Assembly: GCA_910579415.1 (NCBI GenBank)
Contig: CAJTUY010000012.1
Coordinates: 1-17,471, forward strand
Direction: 5' to 3'
Source of the DNA: an uncultured Clostridia bacterium
GTDB lineage: Bacteria; Bacillota; Clostridia; UBA1381
DNA: 17,471 nucleotides
The notes beneath the pieces are model-generated. The model ran no database searches, was not told the DNA's origin, and saw nothing but the letters and a program-made list of their open reading frames with translations. Below are positions 5,910 through 13,112 of this stretch, piece after piece. A program made the translations under genes and the position numbers. Numbering within the stretch: the first letter of the stretch is position 1; the number at the start of each line of letters is the position of its first letter.

Positions 5910-7063
5910 TGGAAAAACATATAAATCATATGGAATATATGGAGGGCATGGAGGTAATCAAATCCGATATGCTTGAGAAGGTCATAGATGCAATGAATGG
6001 CTATGACTATAATAAATATACTGAATGCGATGTAAGGGCGGCGCTGGCGCGTGACACTCTTATGCCTGAGGATTTTGCGGCGTTGCTTTCTCCTGCGGCG
6101 CTTCCGTTTCTGGAAGAAATGGCTCAGCGCGCACAGATTGAAACACGAAAGCACTTTGGTAATTCAATAGCAATGTTTACGCCGCTGTATATTGCAAACT
6201 ATTGTGAAAATTACTGTATTTACTGTGGTTTTAACTGTTATAATAAAATCAGACGAGCAAGACTGACTGCGGAGGAAATTGAGAAAGAAATGCAAAGCAT
6301 TTCAGAGACCGGTTTACAGGAAATTCTTATTCTAACGGGTGAAAGCAGAAAAATGTCTGATGTAGACTATATCGCAGACGCTTGCAGGATTGCAAAAAAG
6401 TATTTTCAGGTAGTGGGTGTTGAGGTTTATCCCATGAACAGCGATGAATATAAAAAGCTTCATGCAAACGGCGCAGATTTTGTTACCGTATTTCAGGAAA
6501 CGTATAACAGCGACAAATATGAAACTCTGCATCTGGAGGGACACAAAAGAATATTCCCGTACCGCTTTTATGCGCAGGAACGCGCAATTTTGGGCGGTAT
6601 GCGCGGTGTGGGATTTGCGGCGCTTCTCGGACTTGACGACTTCAGAAAGGATGCATTTGCAACGGGTATGCATGCATATCTCTTACAGAAAAAGTATCCT
6701 CATGCTGAAATCGCGTTTTCATGTCCCAGACTTCGTCCGATAATAAATAATGATAAAATCAATCCGAAAGATGTTCATGAGCCGCAGCTTTTGCAGGTGG
6801 TGTGCGCATACAGGATTTTTATGCCGTTTGCGAGTATAACTATTTCTACGCGTGAATGTGAACGTTTCAGAAATAATATTATTAAGATTGCCGCCACAAA
6901 AATAAGCGCAGGCGTTGATGTGGGAATAGGCGGTCACTCGGACGGTGAAAAGAAGGGCGATGAGCAGTTTGAAATATCTGACCCGAGAAATGTTGATGAA
7001 GTATTTAAGGCGATTGAAGACGCAGGATTACAGCCTGTAATGAGTGATTATATCTATGTTTAA
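5909..7063 (+). CDS. thiH: 2-iminoacetate (dehydroglycine) synthase, radical SAM tyrosine lyase
   Basis: ThiH cleaves tyrosine with a SAM radical to give dehydroglycine and p-cresol, supplying the C2-N3 unit of the thiazole to ThiG in the cytoplasm. The radical SAM motif CxxxCxxC is C99-x3-C103-x2-C106 in YCENYCIYCGF, and the C-terminal segments ISAGVDVGIGGH and GDEQFEISDPRN are typical of ThiH. The length of 384 residues is normal. The start at 5909 follows AAAGGGG; Met codons at 5930, 5939 and 5948 are alternatives, but HMEYMEGMEVI is part of the usual N-terminus and so should be included. Using ThiH rather than the oxygen-dependent ThiO fits an anaerobe. It lies 47 nt after thiSG and overlaps tenI by 8 nt. 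Confidence 0.95.
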   Translation: MEKHINHMEYMEGMEVIKSDMLEKVIDAMNGYDYNKYTECDVRAALARDTLMPEDFAALLSPAALPFLEEMAQRAQIETRKHFGNSIAMFTPLYIANYCENYCIYCGFNCYNKIRRARLTAEEIEKEMQSISETGLQEILILTGESRKMSDVDYIADACRIAKKYFQVVGVEVYPMNSDEYKKLHANGADFVTVFQETYNSDKYETLHLEGHKRIFPYRFYAQERAILGGMRGVGFAALLGLDDFRKDAFATGMHAYLLQKKYPHAEIAFSCPRLRPIINNDKINPKDVHEPQLLQVVCAYRIFMPFASITISTRECERFRNNIIKIAATKISAGVDVGIGGHSDGEKKGDEQFEISDPRNVDEVFKAIEDAGLQPVMSDYIYV

Positions 7064-7622
7064 ATTGATTTGTATAACTAACAGAAAAATGTGCGGTGAC
7101 TTTTTAGACCGTGCAGGCGAGCTTTATAGAAGCGGAATTGATGTGATTCTCCGTGAAAAAGATTTGAGAGAAACCGACTATGAAATATTGGCAAAAAGAG
7201 TAACAGATGTTTGCCCTGATGTAATTTTGCATACGTATACAGATGCCGCGCGCCGTCTGGGTGTAAAAAAAATACACCTTCCGTTTGCAATGATGAAACC
7301 CAATATGAATTTTGAAATGGTGGGTGTATCGGTGCATTCTGCTGAGGAAGCAAAAGCAGCGGAGGAAATGGGCGCTGATTACGTGATGGCAGGGCATATA
7401 TTCGCGACTGACTGTAAAAAGGGTCTTGCTCCGCGCGGAATCGGTTTTCTGAGAGAGATTGTACATTCGGTGAGCATACCGGTCTATGCGGTCGGCGGCA
7501 TAACTCCTGCCAATATAGAACAGGTTAAAGGCACGGGAGCAAAGGGCGCGTGTATTATGTCAGGATTTATGCGGTGCATAAGTGTAAGCGGCTATATAAA
7601 GAAATTCAACGGCATAAATTAA
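7056..7622 (+). CDS. tenI: thiazole tautomerase TenI (thiamin-phosphate-synthase-like fold)
   Basis: A 188-residue TIM-barrel protein of the ThiE/TenI superfamily. I call it TenI because residues 111-124 read MAGHIFATDCKKGL, which matches GHVFETDCKKGL of B. subtilis TenI. The His (H114) is the residue TenI uses to aromatise the thiazole tautomer, whereas ThiE usually has Pro there (GPIFPT). Also TenI-like are IHLP (73-76) and SVHSAEEA (92-99). It would convert the ThiG product to the stable thiazole phosphate carboxylate. This matters because most automatic annotation would label it thiamine phosphate synthase. The ATG at 7056 overlaps the thiH end by 8 nt, which suggests translational coupling. 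A GTG at 7044 is a less likely start. It closes the operon before the terminator at 7621. Confidence 0.82.
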   Translation: MFKLICITNRKMCGDFLDRAGELYRSGIDVILREKDLRETDYEILAKRVTDVCPDVILHTYTDAARRLGVKKIHLPFAMMKPNMNFEMVGVSVHSAEEAKAAEEMGADYVMAGHIFATDCKKGLAPRGIGFLREIVHSVSIPVYAVGGITPANIEQVKGTGAKGACIMSGFMRCISVSGYIKKFNGIN

Positions 7623-7647
7623 AAACAGCAGTTTTACTGCTGTTTTT
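7621..7647. terminator. bidirectional terminator shared by the thiazole operon and the ATP-grasp gene
   Basis: AAAAACAGCAG (7621-7631) and CTGCTGTTTTT (7637-7647) form an 11-bp stem around a 5-nt loop, with A and T runs so that it works both ways. It overlaps the tenI stop on one side. On the other, it includes the last codons (for Lys-Gln-Gln) and the stop of the minus-strand ATP-grasp gene. Confidence 0.88.
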
Positions 7648-8971
7648 CTTTAACTATAATTGTCGGAAGCGACATTTCACTGTATTGTGTGGAAATAATA
7701 CTGTTTTTCGCGATTCGTGAATACAAGCCTGTCGGTTTGCCGCCGTAAACATATATTCCCGTAATGTTGCTGTATAGCTTGTAATCCGCATTTTCGTCAT
7801 GAGTGATGTCGATATTCAGTGTAGAGTACGGTTCACAGTATTCCTGCAATAGGTAGTGATTGTCTGTGTTTTCCGTAACCTCTTTTTGCCACTCCGTATC
7901 TGTCATACCTTCGACGCCTGCATAAACGCCTTTTGAAGCATAAGAGTCCTCAGGTTTGATTACCCATTTGTTTTTTGTATTAAGTACGTTATGCTTTTTT
8001 ACGGTTTCCTGAGTAAGAGATACGGTATACGGAATATGCTCCTGTACAAACCGTTGCTCCGCGTCAGTTAAAAAAGCAGAGGTCATATTATCATGAAGTA
8101 CCTTGAATACGATTTTATTATGTATAACCTGAGTCATGAAATCACCGATAAGACAAACATCGTTGTTTTCAGCGGCATGTATAAAAGGAAGAACCTTTTC
8201 ATAATTCCGCATAATATCACAGGTTACGGCGCGGCGGTAAACTGCGTCAATCGGATGCCCTTCGGGAGATATAAGTCTGCCGTTTTCGTAACTGAGGTCG
8301 GTTATTTCGCATATTTCACATTCAAAACCGCTGTCAATAAAAGCCTGTTGAAATGCTGTGAATTCACGGCTTATGTCACCGTTAAAGAAATCAACAATGG
8401 CGATATACGGTTTGTGAACTGACCTGTCATATGTTTTATAAATATCTGTGAACGCTTTTACCCATGAATTGAAAAGCTCAAATGTACGGACATCATATGT
8501 TTTTGTAAATTCGTTATAAGCATCGGTAAGACGTATTGCCTGATTTAATTCTTTATCCTCGTTCATTGCGCTTGAACCGTCTGCATTAAATTCACAGAAT
8601 TTAAATGAAAAATCATCTTCGTTAAAGAAAATATCTATTCTGGTTATCGGAAGAAGACAGTCGTAATGATTTTCTCTGAGTATAAGTCTTTCAAGCCGTT
8701 CATCGAAACCGAACAGTTTGCGGTATTCAGGATTTTCGCGGTATTCCGTGATAACCTTTTCAAGTATTTTGTACATGGTATTTGCGGCGCTGAATATAAA
8801 TTCAGTCATTTTTTCCGTAAACATTTTGGGCATATACAGCGTGTGGACGTAATAACCATGATAGCGCGCGGTATATTTTTTTATGTATTCCTGCTGTTTC
8901 TTTGCGCTTTCTATATTCTTTTTTAAATTGCTGTCAACTATTTGCTTGTAAAATTCCTCTGCATTCTGCAA
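7634..8971 (-). CDS. glutathionylspermidine-synthase-like ATP-grasp ligase, substrate unknown
   Basis: A 445-residue cytoplasmic protein that resembles the C-terminal synthetase domain of glutathionylspermidine synthase and related circularly permuted ATP-grasp ligases, which join a carboxylate to an amine through an acyl phosphate. Visible marks: FCEFNADGSSAMNED (125-138), which corresponds to the NADxPT-type substrate/metal loop; DAVYRRAVTCDIM (242-254); the nucleotide-binding stretch KWVIKPEDSYASKGVYAG (335-352); the hinge LLQEYCEP (374-381); and a C-terminal YSRIAKNSIISTQYSEMSLP that resembles the family's end. There is no amidase domain. The start is TTG at 8971, chosen because AGGAG (8985-8981) lies 9 nt upstream and the next in-frame ATG is about 46 codons in. 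The upstream monooxygenase gene is only 22 nt away, so they form one operon. The substrate is not predictable. Confidence 0.75.
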   Translation of the reverse strand: MQNAEEFYKQIVDSNLKKNIESAKKQQEYIKKYTARYHGYYVHTLYMPKMFTEKMTEFIFSAANTMYKILEKVITEYRENPEYRKLFGFDERLERLILRENHYDCLLPITRIDIFFNEDDFSFKFCEFNADGSSAMNEDKELNQAIRLTDAYNEFTKTYDVRTFELFNSWVKAFTDIYKTYDRSVHKPYIAIVDFFNGDISREFTAFQQAFIDSGFECEICEITDLSYENGRLISPEGHPIDAVYRRAVTCDIMRNYEKVLPFIHAAENNDVCLIGDFMTQVIHNKIVFKVLHDNMTSAFLTDAEQRFVQEHIPYTVSLTQETVKKHNVLNTKNKWVIKPEDSYASKGVYAGVEGMTDTEWQKEVTENTDNHYLLQEYCEPYSTLNIDITHDENADYKLYSNITGIYVYGGKPTGLYSRIAKNSIISTQYSEMSLPTIIVKEKQQ

Positions 8972-8993
8972 AATATATCTCTCCTTTTCAGCG

Positions 8994-9287
8994 TCAGCAG
9001 AATACCGACGGGATTTTTGAAAGCTCTGTTATTTTTACATCGCCGTTTGTAACTGCTTTAATATCCTCAAGAAATTTCAGGAAATGTTTGGATTGATTGT
9101 GCTGTTCTATGGCGGTATCATTCAGCCATTCCTCAATAAAGATGAATTTAGACGGAACTTTTCTGTCCTGATATATTTTATATGAAAGATTGCCTTTTTC
9201 CTTGCGTGTGTCGCGTACAACATTAACGGCGCATTTTTTAAATTCCTCAATATTTACCGCATCAAATTCTGCAATTATTGTAATCAT
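8994..9287 (-). CDS. antibiotic biosynthesis monooxygenase (ABM/YgiN-like) domain protein
   Basis: A 97-residue single-domain protein of the dimeric ferredoxin-like ABM family (PF03992). Members include cofactor-free quinol monooxygenases such as YgiN, as well as heme-degrading and unknown proteins. The signature is MITIIAEFDAV at the start, GNLSYKIYQDRKVPSKFIFI in the middle, EEWLNDTAIEQHNQSKHF with the family's conserved E-W and H residues, and a final beta strand GDVKITEL. The ribosome-binding site AAGGAG (9303-9298) is 10 nt before the ATG. It is first in a two-gene operon with the ATP-grasp ligase, but I see no obvious biochemical link between the two. In an anaerobe a true oxygenase role is doubtful, so a detoxifying or ligand-binding role is equally possible. 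Confidence 0.85.
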   Translation of the reverse strand: MITIIAEFDAVNIEEFKKCAVNVVRDTRKEKGNLSYKIYQDRKVPSKFIFIEEWLNDTAIEQHNQSKHFLKFLEDIKAVTNGDVKITELSKIPSVFC

Positions 9288-9312
9288 ATACAGTCAACTC
9301 CTTATAAAAACT

Positions 9313-9341
9313 ATTTTACCACAAATTTAAAAAATTTACAA
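9313..9341 (-). promoter_or_regulatory. promoter of the monooxygenase/ATP-grasp operon
   Basis: On the minus strand, TTGTAA (9341-9336), a 17-bp spacer and TAAAAT (9318-9313), the latter in the context TGTGGTAAAATAG. It is divergent from the nad promoter, and the two -35 boxes are about 40 bp apart. Confidence 0.6.
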
Positions 9342-9376
9342 GAGCGATATTCAGCATTACAAAGAAACTTTACTAT

Positions 9377-9409
9377 TGTCTTGACAGGTGCATTTACATG
9401 TGATAAAAT
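9377..9409 (+). promoter_or_regulatory. nadABC-niaR promoter with probable NiaR operator
   Basis: TTGACA (9381-9386), a 17-bp spacer and TAAAAT (9404-9409) make a strong promoter with a start near 9416. Around the -35 box lies TGTC-TT-GACA (9377-9386), and the spacer carries the near-repeats ACAGGTG (9384-9390) and ACATGTG (9396-9402). Because niaR is in the same operon, a repressor site overlapping this promoter is expected, and these are the best candidates. The operator assignment is inference; the promoter itself is well supported and rules out gene starts at 9381 or 9408. Confidence 0.65.
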
Positions 9410-9440
9410 GAGTAAAATTGATAAAAGAGGTATTATTACA

Positions 9441-10340
9441 ATGTTAAATGAAATAGAACGTCTGAAAAAGGAAAAGGATGCGGTAATTCTTGCTCATTAC
9501 TATGTTAATGACGAGGTGCAGGAGATAGCCGATTACATAGGCGATTCATACTATCTTGCAAAGGTTGTAAAAACTGTTGACGCAAAGACGATTGTGTTCT
9601 GCGGAGTGTCGTTCATGGGTGAGAGCGCTAAAATATTAAATCCGGACAAGACGGTTCTGATGCCGGATATGTCTGCGGACTGCCCTATGGCGCATATGGC
9701 GGAAATTGAAAAAATCGGTGAAATGCGTAAAAGATACGATGACCTTGCAGTAGTGTGCTATATAAATTCAACCGCTGAGCTGAAGTGTCACAGTGATGTG
9801 TGTGTAACGTCGTCAAATGCAGTAAAGATAGTAAAAGCGTTGCCGAACAAAAATATATTTTTTATTCCTGATGAAAATCTCGGACGTCATGTTGCGCAGC
9901 AGGTTCCGGAGAAAAATATTATATTAAATGATGGTTTTTGTCATGTGCATGTGTCTGTGACAGCTGATAATGTAAAGGCGATTAAGGCAAAATATCCCGC
10001 TGCGGCAGTGCTTGCGCATCCTGAATGTAAAAAAGAGGTGCTGGATTTAGCTGATTATATCGGCAGTACATCAGGTATAATCGATTATGCTTCAGCCAGC
10101 AGTGATACAGAGTTTATAATATGTACCGAAAGCGGCGTAGGGTATAAACTGAAGGAGCAAAATCCTGATAAAAAGTTCTATTTTGCAGGAACAAAGCATT
10201 TTTGCCCTAATATGAAGCTCAATACTGTCGAAAAAGTTTTGGAGGTTCTTAAAACAGGAGCGAATGAAGTTCATGTGAGCGATGAGGTTCGTATTAAATC
10301 GCTAAAACCATTGGACAGGATGCTGGAATTAGCCAAATAA
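9441..10340 (+). CDS. nadA: quinolinate synthase
   Basis: NadA condenses iminoaspartate with dihydroxyacetone phosphate to quinolinate, using a [4Fe-4S] cluster held by three cysteines. Here the cysteines are C81 (SADCPM), C167 (DGFCHVH) and C255 (TKHFCPNM), with spacing like the single-chain enzymes of T. maritima and related species. The N-terminal LAHYYVNDEVQEIADYIGDS (18-37) is the first substrate loop. At 299 residues the length is normal for this compact type. The start is the ATG at 9441, which has AGAGG 10 nt upstream. The frame is open from 9381, but 9381 and 9408 lie inside the promoter's -35 and -10 boxes and cannot be translated from that transcript. It is first in the operon, 10 nt before nadB. 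Confidence 0.95.
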   Translation: MLNEIERLKKEKDAVILAHYYVNDEVQEIADYIGDSYYLAKVVKTVDAKTIVFCGVSFMGESAKILNPDKTVLMPDMSADCPMAHMAEIEKIGEMRKRYDDLAVVCYINSTAELKCHSDVCVTSSNAVKIVKALPNKNIFFIPDENLGRHVAQQVPEKNIILNDGFCHVHVSVTADNVKAIKAKYPAAAVLAHPECKKEVLDLADYIGSTSGIIDYASASSDTEFIICTESGVGYKLKEQNPDKKFYFAGTKHFCPNMKLNTVEKVLEVLKTGANEVHVSDEVRIKSLKPLDRMLELAK

Positions 10341-10350
10341 GGAGTTAATC

Positions 10351-11625
10351 ATGAAAACAGATATAGTCATTGCAGGCTGCGGAGTAGCAGGTCTGTACTG
10401 CGCGATGAATTTGCCGCAAGATAAAAATATAGTAATTGTTACTAAAGAGGACGCGGACAAAAGCGACTCATTTCTTGCTCAGGGCGGAATATGCGTACTT
10501 AGAAATGAATCGGATTATGACAGCTATTTTGATGATACGATGCGCGCGGGCCATTATGAGAACAACAGAGAATCTGTGGATATAATGATACGCTCGTCGC
10601 GTGAGGTGATAGCCGATTTGATAAATGCAGGTGTCAGGTTTGAAAAAAGAAACGGTGAATTTGTATATACAAAAGAGGGCGCTCATTCAACGCCGCGAAT
10701 ATTGTTTCATGAGGACATAACAGGTAAGGAAATAACTTCGCATTTGCTCAGGACTGTACAGGAAATGCCTAATGTGACTATGATTGAGCATTTTACAATG
10801 ACTGATATAATTGAGCGCGATGGTGAATGCAGAGGAATAATCGGTCATAACGCTGACGGAAGCTACACTGCCATACAGGCTGATTATACGGTCTTTGCCA
10901 CAGGCGGAATAGGCGGGCTGTATAAACATTCAACCAATTATCGTCATCTTACCGGCGATGCGGTTGCAATTTCCGTAAAGCACAGAATAAAGCTGAAAAA
11001 TCCTGACTATATACAAATACATCCGACAACGCTGTATTCAAGAAAAAAGGGCAGACGCTTTCTGATTTCCGAATCGGTGAGGGGTGAAGGGGCAGTTTTG
11101 TTCAATTCACACATGCAGAGGTTTGTTGATGAGCTTCTGCCGCGAGATGTTGTTGCAAAAGCAATATATGATGAAATGAAAAAAGATAATAAGCCGTATG
11201 TATGGCTGTCAATGAAACCTATACCGACAGAAACCATTAAAAATCATTTTCCCAATATTTATAAGCGGTGTCTGGAGGAGGGCTTTGACGTAACGAAGGA
11301 ATGTATTCCGGTCGTACCGTCACAGCATTATTTTATGGGCGGCATTGACGTGGATATAAACAGCAAAACTTCAATGGAACGACTGTACGCTGTCGGCGAG
11401 ACAGCATGCAACGGCGTACACGGCAAAAACCGTCTGGCAAGCAATTCGCTCCTTGAAAGTCTTGTGTTCGCCGGACGTGCAGCAGGAAATATAACAGACA
11501 TATACAGTAAAATCGATAAAAATGATGATATAATTATTGATAAGGCTGAGTATCGGGGATATGAAAAAAGATATAAAAAATCGGTGCTTGAAGCAATTGA
11601 AAGGGAGAAAGATAAAAATGAATAA
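10351..11625 (+). CDS. nadB: L-aspartate oxidase, short form
   Basis: NadB oxidises L-aspartate to iminoaspartate with FAD, probably reducing fumarate or another acceptor in an anaerobe, and hands the product to NadA. The FAD-binding motif GCGVAG is at residues 9-14. Other family marks are SFLAQGGICV (substrate/FAD loop), FATGGIGGLYKHSTN, DYIQIHPTTLY, VRGEGAVLFN, SQHYFMGGIDVD, and GVHGKNRLASNSLLESLVF followed by GRAAG near the C-terminus. The protein has 424 residues, whereas E. coli NadB has 540. The missing part is the C-terminal helical domain, and the catalytic and FAD domains look complete, so this is the short clostridial form and not a broken gene. The ribosome-binding site AAGGAG is just upstream. 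The last 8 nt overlap nadC. Confidence 0.95.
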   Translation: MKTDIVIAGCGVAGLYCAMNLPQDKNIVIVTKEDADKSDSFLAQGGICVLRNESDYDSYFDDTMRAGHYENNRESVDIMIRSSREVIADLINAGVRFEKRNGEFVYTKEGAHSTPRILFHEDITGKEITSHLLRTVQEMPNVTMIEHFTMTDIIERDGECRGIIGHNADGSYTAIQADYTVFATGGIGGLYKHSTNYRHLTGDAVAISVKHRIKLKNPDYIQIHPTTLYSRKKGRRFLISESVRGEGAVLFNSHMQRFVDELLPRDVVAKAIYDEMKKDNKPYVWLSMKPIPTETIKNHFPNIYKRCLEEGFDVTKECIPVVPSQHYFMGGIDVDINSKTSMERLYAVGETACNGVHGKNRLASNSLLESLVFAGRAAGNITDIYSKIDKNDDIIIDKAEYRGYEKRYKKSVLEAIEREKDKNE

Positions 11626-12469
11626 TATAACTATGGCATTGAATGCCGATGAGCTTATTTTAAACGCGCTTAAAGAGGATATTACAAGTGAGGATATAAC
11701 GACAAATTCGGTTATGCCTTCGTTTCAGATGGGGGAGGTAGAGCTGATATGCAAGCAGGACGGAGTAATTGCGGGACTTGAAGTATTTAAAAGAGTTTTT
11801 GAACTTCTGGATGAAAAGACAGAAACAATACTTTATGCAAAAGACGGCGATTTTGTGAAAAATGGTGATAAAATAGGTATTGTACGCGGCGATATACGCG
11901 TACTTTTGTCGGGCGAACGTACCGCATTAAATTATCTCCAGCGTATGAGCGGTATTGCGACATATACACGTTCAATTGCTGACTTATTAAAGAACAGCAA
12001 AACAAAATTGCTTGATACGAGAAAAACCACACCGAATATGCGTGTGTTTGAAAAATATGCTGTAAAGGTTGGCGGAGGCTGCAATCACAGGTATAATTTA
12101 AGCGATGGAATATTGTTAAAGGATAATCACATAGGCGCGGCAGGAAGCGTAAAGAAGGCTGTTGAAATGGCTAAGGAATATGCGCCGTTTGTCAGAAAGA
12201 TTGAAATTGAGGTTGAAAACCTTGATATGCTGAAAGAAGCTCTGGATGCAGGCGCAGACATAATTATGCTTGATAATATGAGCGTTGAGGATATGAAAAC
12301 GGCGGTGAATATGGTACAGGGCAAAGCTGAAACGGAGTGCAGCGGAAATGTTACACGAGAGAATATAGAAAGACTTGTTAATATAGGTGTAGACTATATT
12401 TCGAGCGGCGCTCTTACGCATTCAGCTCCGATAATGGATTTATCGCTGAAAAATCTTCATTCGATTTAA
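11618..12469 (+). CDS. nadC: nicotinate-nucleotide pyrophosphorylase (carboxylating)
   Basis: NadC converts quinolinate and PRPP to nicotinate mononucleotide with loss of CO2, the third step of this operon's pathway. The 283-residue protein shows EDITSEDITT near the N-terminus, GERTALNYLQRMSGIAT, the phosphate- and quinolinate-binding DTRKTTPNMR, VGGGCNHRYNLSDGILLKDNHI, IEVEN and IMLDNM, and ends with SSGALTHSAPIMDLSL, all in family order. The start at 11618 overlaps the nadB end by 8 nt and has AAGGGAG (11601-11607) upstream. The frame stays open further upstream inside nadB, but those starts have no ribosome-binding site and would add residues foreign to the family. Confidence 0.96.
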   Translation: MNNITMALNADELILNALKEDITSEDITTNSVMPSFQMGEVELICKQDGVIAGLEVFKRVFELLDEKTETILYAKDGDFVKNGDKIGIVRGDIRVLLSGERTALNYLQRMSGIATYTRSIADLLKNSKTKLLDTRKTTPNMRVFEKYAVKVGGGCNHRYNLSDGILLKDNHIGAAGSVKKAVEMAKEYAPFVRKIEIEVENLDMLKEALDAGADIIMLDNMSVEDMKTAVNMVQGKAETECSGNVTRENIERLVNIGVDYISSGALTHSAPIMDLSLKNLHSI

Positions 12470-12483
12470 GAGAGGTTGGTCAC

Positions 12484-12996
12484 ATGAACGCAATCGAAAG
12501 ACGTGAAAAAATTTTAAGACTTATCACAACTTCGGAGGAGCCTGTGTCGGGAAGTTATCTGGCAGCTCATACGGAGGTTTCAAGACAGGTGATAGTACAG
12601 GATATTGCGCTGCTGAAAGCATCTGGATATGAGATACTTTCAACTAATAAAGGATATATTCTGAATAATCCGTCGGCATGCTCACGTGCGTTTAAGGTAC
12701 ATCATACCGATGCCGATACGGAGGATGAGCTTAATACAATTGTTGATATAGGCGGTACAATTGTTGATGTGTATGTATGGCACAGAGTTTACGGCAAAAT
12801 CGAAACAAAGCTTGATATATCATCAAGACGTAATGTGCAGCAGTATATTGATGGTCTGAGAAGCGGAAAGTCTACCGAACTTATGAATATAACCTCAGGC
12901 TATCATTATCATACTGTCCGCGCAGACAGCGAAGAAACACTTGATATTATAGAAAAAGCGCTTGAAGAAAAAGGTTATCTTGCGCCCGAAATTTGA
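12484..12996 (+). CDS. niaR: NiaR niacin-responsive transcription repressor
   Basis: A 170-residue regulator with an N-terminal winged helix (about residues 4-60; SRQVIVQDIALLKASGYEI is the recognition region) and a C-terminal 3H domain. In T. maritima NiaR a metal is held by His79, Glu87, His144 and His146. Here H74 and E82 keep the same 8-residue spacing and H141-x-H143 supply the HxH pair. The family (YrxA in B. subtilis) represses NAD synthesis genes when niacin is present. Being last in nadABC-niaR implies autoregulation from the promoter at 9381. The start ATG follows AGAGAGG, 14 nt after nadC. Confidence 0.93.
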   Translation: MNAIERREKILRLITTSEEPVSGSYLAAHTEVSRQVIVQDIALLKASGYEILSTNKGYILNNPSACSRAFKVHHTDADTEDELNTIVDIGGTIVDVYVWHRVYGKIETKLDISSRRNVQQYIDGLRSGKSTELMNITSGYHYHTVRADSEETLDIIEKALEEKGYLAPEI

Positions 12997-13004
12997 ATAA
13001 AATT

Positions 13005-13034
13005 AAAGCTGTCCGTACAGGTGTAGCTTTTTTT
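13005..13034 (+). terminator. terminator of the nad operon
   Basis: AAAGCT (13005-13010) pairs with AGCTTT (13025-13030) around a 14-nt loop that can fold further (CTGT with ACAG), followed by a run of seven T ending at 13034. The stem is short, but its position just after the niaR stop at 12996 fits. The loop carries ACAGGTGTA (13017-13025), which resembles the ACAGGTG at the nadA promoter. Confidence 0.7.
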
Positions 13035-13045
13035 GTGTATAATGC

Positions 13046-13074
13046 TTGAAAAAAATCAAAAAAAGTGGTATAAT
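13046..13074 (+). promoter_or_regulatory. aroC promoter
   Basis: TTGAAA (13046-13051), a 17-bp spacer and TATAAT (13069-13074) in the context GTGGTATAATAA. The expected start near 13081 gives a leader of about 30 nt with a GGAG ribosome-binding site before the ATG at 13113. Confidence 0.75.
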
Positions 13075-13112
13075 AACTGTATATGCAAACTGTTAAGAAT
13101 GGAGAATAAAAT

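Noticed and set aside
9381..9440. Longer NadA starting at 9381 or 9408
   Set aside because: These codons lie in the -35 and -10 boxes of the operon promoter and have no ribosome-binding site. The ATG at 9441 has one.
10351..11625. NadB truncated by a frameshift
   Set aside because: The protein is about 115 residues shorter than E. coli NadB, but the FAD and catalytic motifs are complete and the stop overlaps a well-placed nadC start. The short form without the C-terminal helical domain is normal for many clostridia.
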